64,000 nucleotides of DNA from Bradyrhizobium sp. PSBB068 (GTDB lineage: Bacteria; Pseudomonadota; Alphaproteobacteria; Rhizobiales; Xanthobacteraceae), in NCBI GenBank assembly GCA_016839165.1, contig CP069300.1, positions 248,001 through 312,000 of the forward strand, given 5' to 3'. The translations under genes and the position numbers were made by a program. Shown here in pieces: positions 8,845-17,802 of this stretch. The number at the start of each line of letters is the position of its first letter. Position 1 is the first letter of the stretch. The notes beneath the pieces were generated by a model. The model ran no database searches and was not told the origin of the DNA. It saw only the letters and a program-made list of their open reading frames with translations.

Positions 8845-9714
8845 TTGTCCATCACCGATCCGGATGCACCGAAGACCGCCTTTGTGTTTGCCGGCGGCGG
8901 CAGCTTTGGCGCGGTCCAGGTCGGCATGCTGCAGGCACTGGCGGCGCATGGCGTGGTCGCCGACATGGTGGTCGGCTCCAGCGTCGGCGCGCTCAACGGC
9001 GCCTTCTATGCCGGTGATCCGACGGTCTCGGGAGTAGCGCGGCTGGCCGAGATCTGGCGCGGCCTGAACCGGCAGGACGTGTTTCCGGTGACCTGGCGGA
9101 CACTGGTCGGCTTCCTGTGGCGGCGCGATTTCCTGATCCCGCATGACGGCGTCCGCAAGCTGATCGACGATTACATCCCGTTCCGCAATCTCGAGGACGC
9201 GCGGATGCCGATCCACATCGTCACGACCGACATTATCAGCGGCGACAGCGTCGTGCTGTCGGAAGGCTCCGCCGCGGAGGCGATCGTGGCATCGACCGCG
9301 ATCCCCGGCGCGTTCACGCCGGTGCATTACCGCCATCATTTCCTGGCGGACGGTGCGATCTCCAGCAACACGCCGATCCGCGTTGCCGTGAAGCAGGGGG
9401 CAAAACGACTGATCGTGCTGCCGACCGGGCATGCCTGCGCCAACCAGGCACCGCCGGTCGGTGCGCTCGCCAACGCGCTGCATGCGCTGACATTGCTGAT
9501 CGCGCGGCAACTCGTCAACGAGCTCGAGAATATCGGCTCCGATGTCGAGTACTTCGTGGTACCGCCGCTCTGCCCGCTGGTCGGCTCGCCCTACGATTTC
9601 TCCCGAACCTCAGATCACATCGCACGCGCCCTCGACACCACCAATGCGTGGCTGGCCGGCGATGGCCTCAAGGCGGGGCACATCCCGCACGAATTGCAGC
9701 CGCATGGCCATTGA
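8845..9714 (+). CDS. Patatin-like phospholipase (RssA/NTE type)
   Basis: A 289-aa patatin-fold serine hydrolase with a Ser-Asp dyad. Visible motifs are the oxyanion-hole stretch GGGSFGAVQVGML, the nucleophile elbow GSSVG (about residues 48-52) and the catalytic aspartate in ADGAISSNTPI. I take the TTG at 8845 as start because GGGAG lies at good distance and the patatin core begins shortly after. No signal peptide, so it is probably cytosolic or peripheral on membranes. It stands alone; the lipid substrate is unknown. Confidence 0.9.
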   Translation: MSITDPDAPKTAFVFAGGGSFGAVQVGMLQALAAHGVVADMVVGSSVGALNGAFYAGDPTVSGVARLAEIWRGLNRQDVFPVTWRTLVGFLWRRDFLIPHDGVRKLIDDYIPFRNLEDARMPIHIVTTDIISGDSVVLSEGSAAEAIVASTAIPGAFTPVHYRHHFLADGAISSNTPIRVAVKQGAKRLIVLPTGHACANQAPPVGALANALHALTLLIARQLVNELENIGSDVEYFVVPPLCPLVGSPYDFSRTSDHIARALDTTNAWLAGDGLKAGHIPHELQPHGH

Positions 9715-9740
9715 GGGGGCGGCGGCTGCGCTTTTTCCTC

Positions 9741-9766
9741 CACCTCCCCCGCAAGCGGGAGAGGGA
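9741..9766. repeat. REP-like palindrome (CCTCCCCC..GGGAGAGG family)
   Basis: Imperfect copy of the CTCTCCCC-N-GGGGAGAG palindrome that recurs at 20076-20100, 22202-22225 and 22361-22383. It lies just past the lipase gene. Confidence 0.6.
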
Positions 9767-9961
9767 GCGCAGTCTTTACGCGGCCACCTTAGTTGCACTG
9801 CAGCAGGTGGGATCAAGTTGAACGATCATGGCACCCGCACCCGCCCATCCGGGCGGTTGTCACATCTGTGACTGCTCGGCCGTATAACCGTAGTGCACTT
9901 GTTCCGCGAGTTGGATTAGGCTCAGCGTCGACGGGATATTCAAGGCAGACCGGAGGATTCA

Positions 9962-11587
9962 ATGGATACGATACTGCTTCCGTTCTCGCCGCGCTTCATC
10001 GTGCTGACGATCTGCGCCGTTGTCACGGTGCTCCTGCTGCTGGTTGGGATTTTCGACCACAAGGTCTTCAAGATCATTCTGATCCCGCTGGTGATCTTCG
10101 GCGCGCTGACCCTGCTCGGCATCCGCGACTTCACGCAGAAGAACCACGCGGTGCTGCGCAACTACCCGATCTCTGCGCATGTCCGCTTCCTGCTCGAGGA
10201 AATCCGCCCGGAGATGCGGCAGTATTTCTTCGAGAGCGAGAAGGACGGCATGCCGTTCTCGCGCGACACCCGCGCCGTGGTCTATCAGCGTGCCAAGATG
10301 GTGCTCGACAAGCGGCCGTTCGGCACCCAGGAGGATGTCTACCGCGAGGGCTATGAGTGGATGCATCATTCGGTGGCGCCGAAGCCGCGCGCCGACGAGA
10401 AATTCCGCATCACGATCGGCGGGCCCGATTGCACCAAGCCGTATTCGGCCTCGGTCTTCAACATCTCGGCGATGAGCTTCGGCGCGCTGAGCCCCAACGC
10501 GGTGCGGGCGCTGAATGCCGGCGCGAGGAAGGGCGGCTTCGCCCACGACACCGGCGAGGGCGGCGTCAGTCCCTATCACCGCGAGATGGGGGGCGACATC
10601 ATCTGGGAGGTCGGCTCCGGCTATTTCGGCTGCCGCAACCGCGACGGCACCTTCAATCCCGAGCTGTTCGCAAGCGTCGCGGGCGACGACCAGATCAAGA
10701 TGGTCGAGCTCAAGATCAGCCAGGGCGCCAAGCCCGGCCATGGCGGCGTGCTGCCGGCCGCCAAGGTCTCCGAGGAGATCTCCAAGATCCGCGGCGTGCC
10801 GATGGGCGAGGACTGCATCTCGCCGGCCTATCACAAGGCGTTCTCGACGCCGATCCAGATGATGGAATTCGTCGCCAACATGCGCAAGCTGTCCGGCGGC
10901 AAGCCGGCCGGCTTCAAGATGTGCATCGGCCATCCCTGGGAGTTCCTGGCGATCTGCAAGGCGATGAAGGAGAGCGGGCTGTATCCCGACTTCATCGTGG
11001 TCGACGGCAATGAGGGCGGCACCGGCGCTGCGCCGCTCGAGTTCATGGACCATCTGGGCATGCCGATGCGCGAGGGCGTCAATTTCGTCCACAACGCGCT
11101 GATCGGCATCGGCGCGCGCGACCGCATCAAGATCGGCGCGTCCGGCAAGATCGCGACCGCCTTCGACATGGCGCGCGCGATGGCGATCGGGGCCGATTGG
11201 TGCAATTCGGCCCGCGGCTTCATGTTCGCGCTCGGCTGCATCCAGTCCCTGAGCTGCCACACCGACCGCTGTCCGACCGGCGTCACCTCGCAGGACCCGA
11301 TCCGCAACCGCGCGCTCTATGTGCCGGACAAGATCGAGCGCGTGTACAATTACCACCACTCGACCCTGCACGCGCTGACCGAGCTGCTCGCCGCCGCCGG
11401 CCTCGAGCACACCAAGGATCTGCGGCCGATCCACTTCTCGCAGCGGACCTCGACCACCGACGTGCGCACCTTCGCGCAGCTGTATCCGACGCTGCGCCCG
11501 GGCGAGCTGCTCGACGGCACCCAGGATCCGCGTTTCCGCGAAGCCTGGGCGATGGCGCGCGCGGACTCGTTCCAGCCGGCGGGGTAG
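9962..11587 (+). CDS. Membrane-anchored FMN-binding glutamate synthase family protein
   Basis: A 541-aa protein with two N-terminal hydrophobic segments (about residues 10-55) followed by a glutamate-synthase-type FMN TIM barrel. FMN/2-oxoglutarate-site sequence is seen in VDGNEGGTGAAPLEF, and the run CIQSLSCHTDRC matches the CX5CX4C ligand pattern of the 3Fe-4S cluster of GltB. The glutaminase domain and the C-terminal GXGXG domain of full GltB are missing, so it cannot make ammonia from glutamine by itself. GGAGG precedes the ATG. It has no operon partner; the electron donor and true substrate are unknown. Confidence 0.88.
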   Translation: MDTILLPFSPRFIVLTICAVVTVLLLLVGIFDHKVFKIILIPLVIFGALTLLGIRDFTQKNHAVLRNYPISAHVRFLLEEIRPEMRQYFFESEKDGMPFSRDTRAVVYQRAKMVLDKRPFGTQEDVYREGYEWMHHSVAPKPRADEKFRITIGGPDCTKPYSASVFNISAMSFGALSPNAVRALNAGARKGGFAHDTGEGGVSPYHREMGGDIIWEVGSGYFGCRNRDGTFNPELFASVAGDDQIKMVELKISQGAKPGHGGVLPAAKVSEEISKIRGVPMGEDCISPAYHKAFSTPIQMMEFVANMRKLSGGKPAGFKMCIGHPWEFLAICKAMKESGLYPDFIVVDGNEGGTGAAPLEFMDHLGMPMREGVNFVHNALIGIGARDRIKIGASGKIATAFDMARAMAIGADWCNSARGFMFALGCIQSLSCHTDRCPTGVTSQDPIRNRALYVPDKIERVYNYHHSTLHALTELLAAAGLEHTKDLRPIHFSQRTSTTDVRTFAQLYPTLRPGELLDGTQDPRFREAWAMARADSFQPAG

Positions 11588-11597
11588 GGCGTCCGAC

Positions 11598-13061
11598 TTA
11601 CGTCGGCGCGCCGAACCATCTGGTCAACGCTTCCGTGAGGCCGGCGCGGGTCCGGTCTCCGACCCACGCCACGTAGCCGTCCGGGCGGACCAACACTGCG
11701 CTGGGTGCCGACACCGCTCCGAGCGCGGGCAGCTCCCAGGTGCCGGCATAGGCGGCGTCGAGCAGCTGAACCCGGTCGGCCCACCCGGTGATGTCGAAGC
11801 TGCCGGGCTCGCCAAGATTGAGCAGCGCCGGCCGCGCCTGGTGCAGCAGTGCGAAGACCCGTCGCGGGCCGCTCGCCGTGACCAGATCGAGATCGGGCAT
11901 GCGGCGTCCGAGCAATGGATGACCGTCGCCGAGCTCGTAATGCAGGTCGAGGCCCGACATCATCGCGGCAAAGCGGCGGCGCGGCTCCTCCATGCGCAGC
12001 AATTCGGAGACCACCTCGCTCAGCGCCTTGCTGCGCGCATCGGTGCGGTTGAGCGCGACGTGCGCCATGGTGTTGCGCAGTACGCGGGCCGCCACCGGAT
12101 GCCGCTCGGTCTGATAGCTGTCGAGCAGGCTGTCCGGCGATGTCAGCTTGACCACCTGGGCGAGCTTCCAGCCCAGATTCACCGCGTCCTGCACGCCGAT
12201 ATTGAGGCCCTGTCCGCCCATCGGCGGATGCACATGGGCGGCATCGCCGGCCAGCAGCACGCGCTGCCTGCGATAGCTCACCGCCTGCCGGGTCATGTCG
12301 GTGAAGCGCGAGATCCAGACCGGATTGTGGATGCCGAAATCGGTGCCGTAGGCGGCGATCAGCGTCTCGCTGACGTCGTTGAGGGTGGGCTCCCGGTCCG
12401 TGCCGAGCTGCCGCTCGGTCAACACGACCCGCACCCGCCCGCTGTCTTCCACCTTGCCGATCGCGAAAGTGCCGGTGTCGTCCTGGCGAAAGCCCCAGTG
12501 CGGTTCGCCGGACATCTCGGCCTCGGCGATCAGCCAGCTTCTGGTCGGATCCCATCCGGCGAAGTCGATGCCGGCCGCTTTGCGGACGGTGCTCCGGCCG
12601 CCGTCGCAGCCGACGAGATACTGCGCCCGGAGCCGGCCGTCCGACAGCTCGACATCGACGCCGGCGTCGTCCTGGGCAAACCCGGTCACGTCGCGTTCGC
12701 GATAGATCGGCACCGCGAGTTCGCCGACCCATTCGCCGAGAATGCGCTCGATATGGCTCTGGAACAGCCCGAGCGTGAAATTGCGCCGGGTCGGAAAGTC
12801 GGTGATATCGAGCGGAACCAGATGCGAGTGGAACAGCACCGCGGGATGCCGCGTCCCCTCCGCGACGAATCGATCGCCGATGCCGCGCTGATCGAGCACC
12901 TCCACGGTGCGCGCATGCAATCCGCCCGCCCGCGCGCCGATCAGGTCCGCTCCCGCGCGCCGCTCGACGACGGCGACATCGATCCCGGCCAGCGCCAGCT
13001 CGCCCGCAAGCATCAGCCCGGTCGGACCTCCACCGGCAATCACCACAGCATGTTCCCGCAT
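11598..13061 (-). CDS. FAD-dependent monooxygenase (class A aromatic hydroxylase, rifampicin-monooxygenase-like)
   Basis: A 487-aa NAD(P)H-dependent flavoprotein hydroxylase. The dinucleotide fold GGGPTGLMLAGELALAG is at the N-terminus, the DG motif is GCDGGRSTVRKAAG, and the second FAD motif is LLAGDAAHVHPPMGGQGLN. A thioredoxin-like C-terminal domain (from about residue 385) resembles phenol hydroxylase/Rox relatives. Relatives hydroxylate phenols, polyketides or rifamycins. Convergent with the glutamate-synthase-like gene and with no catabolic partner beside it, so the substrate cannot be read from context. Confidence 0.88.
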   Translation of the reverse strand: MREHAVVIAGGGPTGLMLAGELALAGIDVAVVERRAGADLIGARAGGLHARTVEVLDQRGIGDRFVAEGTRHPAVLFHSHLVPLDITDFPTRRNFTLGLFQSHIERILGEWVGELAVPIYRERDVTGFAQDDAGVDVELSDGRLRAQYLVGCDGGRSTVRKAAGIDFAGWDPTRSWLIAEAEMSGEPHWGFRQDDTGTFAIGKVEDSGRVRVVLTERQLGTDREPTLNDVSETLIAAYGTDFGIHNPVWISRFTDMTRQAVSYRRQRVLLAGDAAHVHPPMGGQGLNIGVQDAVNLGWKLAQVVKLTSPDSLLDSYQTERHPVAARVLRNTMAHVALNRTDARSKALSEVVSELLRMEEPRRRFAAMMSGLDLHYELGDGHPLLGRRMPDLDLVTASGPRRVFALLHQARPALLNLGEPGSFDITGWADRVQLLDAAYAGTWELPALGAVSAPSAVLVRPDGYVAWVGDRTRAGLTEALTRWFGAPT

Positions 13062-13106
13062 CCCGCACTCCCTTCGTTCGATTGGGCGCGCGTTCTACGG
13101 GATGAC

Positions 13107-13129
13107 CCCGGGCTTGCGGCAAGCCCGGG
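13107..13129. repeat. Palindrome CCCGGGCTT..AAGCCCGGG
   Basis: Perfect 9-bp arms around GCGGC, upstream of the monooxygenase gene and downstream of the porin gene. It may end transcription or be a diverged repeat element. Confidence 0.5.
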
Positions 13130-13218
13130 GGGTCTACATATATTTGAGTGGGGAGAGGGCGTTTTGTCGCTCGAACCAATCCAAAACATCATTGCGAAGA
13201 CCGGCGCGGCAAACTCGC

Positions 13219-13246
13219 TGTCGTCCCGGCTTTCGCCGGGACGACA
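13219..13246. repeat. REP-like palindrome after the porin gene
   Basis: Perfect TGTCGTCCCGGC-TTTC-GCCGGGACGACA palindrome, 17 bp past the porin stop on its downstream side. Same family as 6579-6604; likely also folds as a terminator-like hairpin. Confidence 0.75.
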
Positions 13247-13262
13247 GTTGGAGGTAGCAGCC

Positions 13263-15254
13263 CTAGAACTCGCCGTGCAGACGGCCGGAGATGATGTGCA
13301 CCGGGCCGCGGTCGGCGTTGTAGGCGGGGTTGGCGATGAACTGATAGTCTGCGGTCACCGTGAAGTGCTTGTTGACCGAATAGGCGTAGTAGCTCTCGAA
13401 GATGCCCTCATTGCGGTAGTTGAGCGCGCCGTCGCCGATCAATAGGCCGGTACCGCCGGCGGCGAGGAAGTCGCGATGCGAGGCGGAGAGCCCGTTGATC
13501 GCGCCGCCGATGCCGATGGTGTCGTCCGGCCGCCCCCATCGGGCGCCCTTGATCGACACGCCGCCCGAAAGGCTGCGGTCGACGTCGGTGAACGACAGGA
13601 TCTCGTTCTGGCCGTCATTCCAGCTCAGGCGACCGAACACGCCGACATCGGTTGCGATCTGCTGCTCGGCGTTGAGATAGAAGCCGTATTTCAGGTTGTC
13701 CTTGCGGATGCCCGCCATCACGGCGTTGATGTCGAGCGTCGGGTCGGCGGCGACCGTGCCGAGCGCCTGGCTGTAATTGCCGGTGAAGCCGCGGTTGCCG
13801 AACACGCCGACGCGTATCTTGCCGGGCTGGTCGAAGATCGAGTAGCGCCCCTCGAACTCGACGACGGCGCCGCCGGTCTTCCAGGTCAGGACGTCGCTGT
13901 TCGGCGCATCCGGCACCTGGAACAGGGCGCCGCGCACCGCCCAGTCCCTGCGGTTGAAATCGACCACGGCGCCGCGGGTGTAGCCGGGCAGGTCGGCCGG
14001 GAAATCATAGGCGGCCGACGACCACATCGCCCAGTTCATGAAATCGGCGCGCGGATCCTTCGCATAGGAATTGCCGTCGAAGAAGTCGCCGACTGCGAAG
14101 CGGCCGACGATCAGCGTCAGCCGATCGATGTCGCGCTTGCCCGCGATCTGGTTTGGGCCGTCAGGGACGTCTTCCTGCTCGCCGCCGAAGCCGAAGGTCT
14201 GCTTGATGTAGTAGCGCTGCGGCCGGATCCTCGGATATTCGGCGCCGGCCTTCTGGGCTTCCCCGTTCGGGAAGCCGGCGATGCCGAGCGTGCCGTTGAG
14301 GCCGAAGCCCTGCGCGGTCTCCGGGTTGAAGTAGAGCTCGCCGCCCTCCCACAACCGCACACCGAGGAACGCAGTCGTGGTCCAGGTCTGCTGCGCCTGT
14401 CCGCCCGCCGGAAGGCTGTTGGTGCCGCTAAAGGCTGAACGGAACGCCGGGTAGCCCTGTCCGATCAACGTCGTCTGGCCATGGATCGTCCAATTGTCGG
14501 AGTCCGGCAACCGCGGCTGGGTCGGCGTCGCCGACCATGGCGAGTCGCCAAGCTGGTAGTTCAGGCCGAACTTCAGCAGATGAATCCGCGGGTCCATGGT
14601 GACGCCGGGCATGCCGAAATCATTGAGCCCGAGCGTCCGCCGCGACAGGTCGATATATTCGTATTCGATCTTGGCGGTCCAATTGCCGCTCAGCGCGAAC
14701 TCGGCGCCGACGCCGGCGGTCCAACCGGTCTGGTACTGCCCAGGCTCGGAGACGACACTGCCCGAATCGTCATTGACCCTGACCTGGGTGTGTCCCCAGG
14801 CGAAGCCGCCGGTGACATAGGGCATCCAGCTGCCAAAGCTGTAGCCGGCGCGGCCGCGCACGGTGCCGACATAGTCGATCGAGGCATTGAAGGGGCCGAG
14901 CGTGCGCCGCGGCAGATCGACCGGGCTCACGAAGGTCGCATCGGTCTCGACGCCGAGCACGAAGCGGTTGGCGAACTGGTGATTGTATCCGACCTGGAAG
15001 CCGCCGACCCCGCCCGTGACGCTGTGCGGAAAGAAGACCGCCTGGAGGGGAAGCGGATTGGTATCGGGACCGAGGCTGCCGTCGCCATAGCCGACATGGC
15101 CGCCGACGTAAAAGCCGGTCCAGTTGTAGACCGCCGTGTTGATGGCCGGTGACTTGACGGCCATGTCGGCCGCGGCCGCGGGCGTGCCGAAGGCTGCAGC
15201 GCCGAGCGCTGCGCCGGCGGCGATCCGGACCCGAAACAGGCGGACGCAGGTCAT
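13263..15254 (-). CDS. Two-barrel outer-membrane protein: Omp25/31-like domain fused to OprB-type carbohydrate porin
   Basis: A 663-aa outer-membrane protein. A signal peptide (AAGAALGAAAFGTPAAAA) is followed by a small 8-strand barrel of the Omp25/Omp31 type (NWTGFYVGGHVGYG, VGYNHQFANRFVLGVE, YEYIDLSRRTLG, LKFGLNYQLG; about residues 35-250) and then an OprB-family barrel (WTIHGQTTLIGQGYPAF to the C-terminal HGEF; about residues 265-663). The frame is open further upstream, but the ATG at 15254 has GGGGGAG in front and begins the signal peptide. OprB porins pass sugars in Pseudomonas; here the cargo is unknown. No operon partner. Confidence 0.88.
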   Translation of the reverse strand: MTCVRLFRVRIAAGAALGAAAFGTPAAAADMAVKSPAINTAVYNWTGFYVGGHVGYGDGSLGPDTNPLPLQAVFFPHSVTGGVGGFQVGYNHQFANRFVLGVETDATFVSPVDLPRRTLGPFNASIDYVGTVRGRAGYSFGSWMPYVTGGFAWGHTQVRVNDDSGSVVSEPGQYQTGWTAGVGAEFALSGNWTAKIEYEYIDLSRRTLGLNDFGMPGVTMDPRIHLLKFGLNYQLGDSPWSATPTQPRLPDSDNWTIHGQTTLIGQGYPAFRSAFSGTNSLPAGGQAQQTWTTTAFLGVRLWEGGELYFNPETAQGFGLNGTLGIAGFPNGEAQKAGAEYPRIRPQRYYIKQTFGFGGEQEDVPDGPNQIAGKRDIDRLTLIVGRFAVGDFFDGNSYAKDPRADFMNWAMWSSAAYDFPADLPGYTRGAVVDFNRRDWAVRGALFQVPDAPNSDVLTWKTGGAVVEFEGRYSIFDQPGKIRVGVFGNRGFTGNYSQALGTVAADPTLDINAVMAGIRKDNLKYGFYLNAEQQIATDVGVFGRLSWNDGQNEILSFTDVDRSLSGGVSIKGARWGRPDDTIGIGGAINGLSASHRDFLAAGGTGLLIGDGALNYRNEGIFESYYAYSVNKHFTVTADYQFIANPAYNADRGPVHIISGRLHGEF

Positions 15255-15567
15255 GACGCGACAATCTCCCCCGCGCGGTTGGAGGTATTCCCTGCCATCA
15301 CTGCAGATTTGGCGGCCGCGTGCCACCCGAGATTTGAAGTCATCGCCCGCCGTCCCCGGTCTGATCTGCATCATTCCATCCAATGCCAGATCAGCAACTA
15401 ACACCCCCAGTTCCTTATTGCAAATGGTTCGCAATAGCAACTGAGACTCGCCGGATGCCTCCCGGTGTGCACTGCCTCTATGACAGTCGTGTAACGAGGT
15501 GAAGCCGCCGGCGCGCTTCGCTGCAATTGGCTGCGCGGGTGTGGCAGTCCGGTCGAGGGCCCACCGC
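15255..15567. other. Intergenic region upstream of the porin gene
   Basis: About 310 bp that carries the porin promoter region on the minus strand and lies downstream of the 82-aa gene. It contains an AT-richer part near 15370-15450. No convincing gene or palindrome seen. Confidence 0.4.
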
Positions 15568-15816
15568 TCATTCGATGCCGTCATGGTCTTTAACTTTCCT
15601 TGTCGAGGTGAATTCCGGCCGCGGCCTTCGTCCCAGCGCGATCAGCGCGCCGGCTCGTTCGAAGGTCCGCGCCACTGAGAGCGCCGCGCGCAGCTCGGCG
15701 CTCGAGATTGTGCGTTTCAGGTAGAGCGCGGTTGCGCCGCGCAGGATGGCGCTCGCCAGCCTCAGCAGCACGACCGCGCCCCATCGACGGCCGCGGCCGA
15801 GGGGCACGACCGTCAC
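15568..15816 (-). CDS. Small conserved-looking protein (82 aa) translationally coupled to the Nramp gene
   Basis: An 82-aa frame whose GTG start overlaps the Nramp stop as GTGA, which suggests translational coupling. The sequence starts VTVVPLGRGRRWGAVVLLRLASAI, with one weak hydrophobic stretch, then a positively charged helical part, and ends in KVKDHDGIE. I do not recognise the family. It is the last gene of the operon running from 18274. Confidence 0.6.
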   Translation of the reverse strand: MTVVPLGRGRRWGAVVLLRLASAILRGATALYLKRTISSAELRAALSVARTFERAGALIALGRRPRPEFTSTRKVKDHDGIE

Positions 15817-17498
15817 GCCCCCACCGTGGCGAGCTGCACGATCCGCAACAGCACGAGCCCGGCGGCGACGACCAGATAGCCGCGCAGCACGATCATCCAG
15901 ATCCGGCTCAACGGGCTGAGCCGCGCCGGCGGCAGCCGATCGAGCGGCGGCATCCGCCAGGTGTCGCGGTCGAACAGCGGCGGCTGGTGCCGCTTGAAGC
16001 GGAACGAGGCGTGGCGGCGCGACGACATCTCGTACAGCTTGACCAGCGCCGTGACGGCGACGGCAAGTGCGCTGCCGCCGACCAGGATGCCGATGATCCA
16101 GGCCTCGCTGAGGTCGGGGAACAGCACCGCGGCGGTCAGGATCACCGACAGCATCACCAGCCCCGCCACGACAGCGCCGGTGAACAGGTTCAGCCTCGTC
16201 GAATTGATCCAGGGTCCGAGGATGTGACGGTCGTTGCAGAGCAGGAGCAGGAACACGGTCGCGCTCGGCAGCAGCACGCCGGCCAGCGTCTGCACCGCGT
16301 TGGTGAGCAGCCCGAGCGGCGTGCCCGGCGTCAGCACCAACACGGCGGCGAGCACGATCAGGCCGCAATAGACGCTGTAGAAGCCTTTGGCGTCCCACAG
16401 CTTGCGGTGCAGCGAGTGCTTGACCGCGAATACGTCGCCGATCGCATAGGCGGTCGAGAGGGAGACCGCGGCGGCGCCGATGATGCAGGCATCCAGCAAA
16501 GCGAGGGCAAACAGCACAGCCGGCAGCCGCCCGGCATATTTCTCGAGCCCGACCGCGGTCCCGAGCGCGTCGGTGTAGTTGCCGAATTCGGGCTGTCCGG
16601 AGAACACGTGCGCGCAGAACGAGATCATCGCCACCGCGCCGACCACGACCAGCACGATGCCGATGCACAGATCCATCCGCTCATAGCGGATGAAGCGCGG
16701 GGTGATCCGCTTGTCGACGATGTAGCTCTGCTGGAAGAACAATTGCCATGGCGCCACCGTGGTGCCGACGATGGCGACGATCAGCAGCATCACTTCGCTG
16801 AGCTTGGCGCCCTCGGGCATCTTCGGCACGAAGAAGTCGGAGGCGATCTGCCCGATCGGCGGATGCACCATCAGGATCACAGGCACCAGCAGCAGGCTGC
16901 CCGCGACCAGCACGATGCCGAAGCGTTCGAAACGGCGGAAGTCGCCGGTCGATACCGCCAGCATCACGATCGCGGCCGAGGCCAGCACGCCCCAGAATTG
17001 CGACAGGCCGAGATAGCTCAGCGCGAGCGTGATGCCGATGAATTCGGTGACGATGGTCAGTGCGTTCAGCACCAGCAGGTCGATCACGCTGAAGGCGCCC
17101 CAGAATTTTCCGAACCGCTCGAAGATCAGCCGCGCATGGCCGACGCCGGTGACGGCGCCGAGCCGCACCACCATCTCCTGGTTGACGTAAAGCACGGGAA
17201 TCAGCAGCAGCAGCGTCCACAGCAGCGTGGTGCCGTAGTTCTGGCCGGCCTGGGTATAGGTGCCGAAGGCGCCGGCATCGTTGTCGCCGACCATCACGAT
17301 CAGGCCGGGGCCGACGATCGCGAGCAGCGTCTTCAACCGCGCCGTCAAGGTCGCGCGCGGCGCGACATCATCTTCCGCGATGCTGCCGAGCGCGCCGTGG
17401 ATATCGCCGAGATGCGCCCGGTCCAGGACCGCGGTCCGGCTCGAGGCGAGAGCCGCTTGATCGGGGGCGTGCATGTCCAAGTCATTGACGACGGTCAT
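15813..17498 (-). CDS. Nramp-family (SLC11) metal-ion transporter with an atypical metal site
   Basis: A 561-aa inner-membrane transporter with about 11 TM helices and an N-terminal cytoplasmic extension of some 55 residues. The TM1 motif DPGN of Mn/Fe transporters reads DAGA here (D74 kept, Pro and Asn lost) and the TM6 MPH motif reads APW (A249-W251), so the methionine that selects transition metals is absent. Loss of that methionine is known from the Nramp-related Mg2+ transporters, so Mn/Fe transport should not be assumed. Preceded by the 96-aa gene (13-bp gap) and the HisE-like gene, followed by an overlapping small gene: one operon. Confidence 0.88.
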   Translation of the reverse strand: MTVVNDLDMHAPDQAALASSRTAVLDRAHLGDIHGALGSIAEDDVAPRATLTARLKTLLAIVGPGLIVMVGDNDAGAFGTYTQAGQNYGTTLLWTLLLLIPVLYVNQEMVVRLGAVTGVGHARLIFERFGKFWGAFSVIDLLVLNALTIVTEFIGITLALSYLGLSQFWGVLASAAIVMLAVSTGDFRRFERFGIVLVAGSLLLVPVILMVHPPIGQIASDFFVPKMPEGAKLSEVMLLIVAIVGTTVAPWQLFFQQSYIVDKRITPRFIRYERMDLCIGIVLVVVGAVAMISFCAHVFSGQPEFGNYTDALGTAVGLEKYAGRLPAVLFALALLDACIIGAAAVSLSTAYAIGDVFAVKHSLHRKLWDAKGFYSVYCGLIVLAAVLVLTPGTPLGLLTNAVQTLAGVLLPSATVFLLLLCNDRHILGPWINSTRLNLFTGAVVAGLVMLSVILTAAVLFPDLSEAWIIGILVGGSALAVAVTALVKLYEMSSRRHASFRFKRHQPPLFDRDTWRMPPLDRLPPARLSPLSRIWMIVLRGYLVVAAGLVLLRIVQLATVGA

Positions 17499-17511
17499 GA
17501 CTCATTCCTTC

Positions 17512-17802
17512 TTACTTGCGTGGTTTGGTGGTTCGGGCTGCTGGAAAGCGGATGATGTTGGTCGCATCAGGCGCGGGCGTTGGCGTTGCGGCGCGTCGGC
17601 GCTTCGGCGCGGTATCGGTGTCCAGCACCAGCACGACGCCGAGTGCGGCGACGTGGCGTACCAGGCCCGCGCTTTCGCTGATGATGCCGATGACGCTTCG
17701 CATCACGGGCGCGAGCGGATCGTAGGCTTCACCGGTGTTGCGGACGGTCTGCGTGGCGGTCGGCCGGCGGCCCGGCCCGAAGATGTCATTTGCCTTGCTC
17801 AT
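17512..17802 (-). CDS. Small protein (96 aa) with a HisE-like helix, between hisE-like and Nramp genes
   Basis: A 96-aa basic protein; AGGAG stands before the ATG at 17802, which lies inside the 3' end of the HisE-like gene (17-bp overlap). Residues 40-54 read IISESAGLVRHVAAL, close to IVSESADLLYHLVAL of the neighbouring HisE-like protein, but the metal-binding EExxE helix is missing. The C-terminus is Pro/Ala/Arg-rich. It could be a degenerate HisE-fold partner or a chance likeness. Not a known family to me. Confidence 0.65.
   Translation of the reverse strand: MSKANDIFGPGRRPTATQTVRNTGEAYDPLAPVMRSVIGIISESAGLVRHVAALGVVLVLDTDTAPKRRRAATPTPAPDATNIIRFPAARTTKPRK

Noticed and set aside
15255..15584. 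Upstream extension of the porin gene (110 extra codons)
   Set aside because: No conserved look, and it would bury the signal peptide; the ATG at 15254 has a strong ribosome site.
15708..17555. 615-codon open frame on the plus strand opposite the Nramp gene
   Set aside because: His/Arg/Gln-rich antisense frame with no family; the opposite strand is a clear membrane transporter.
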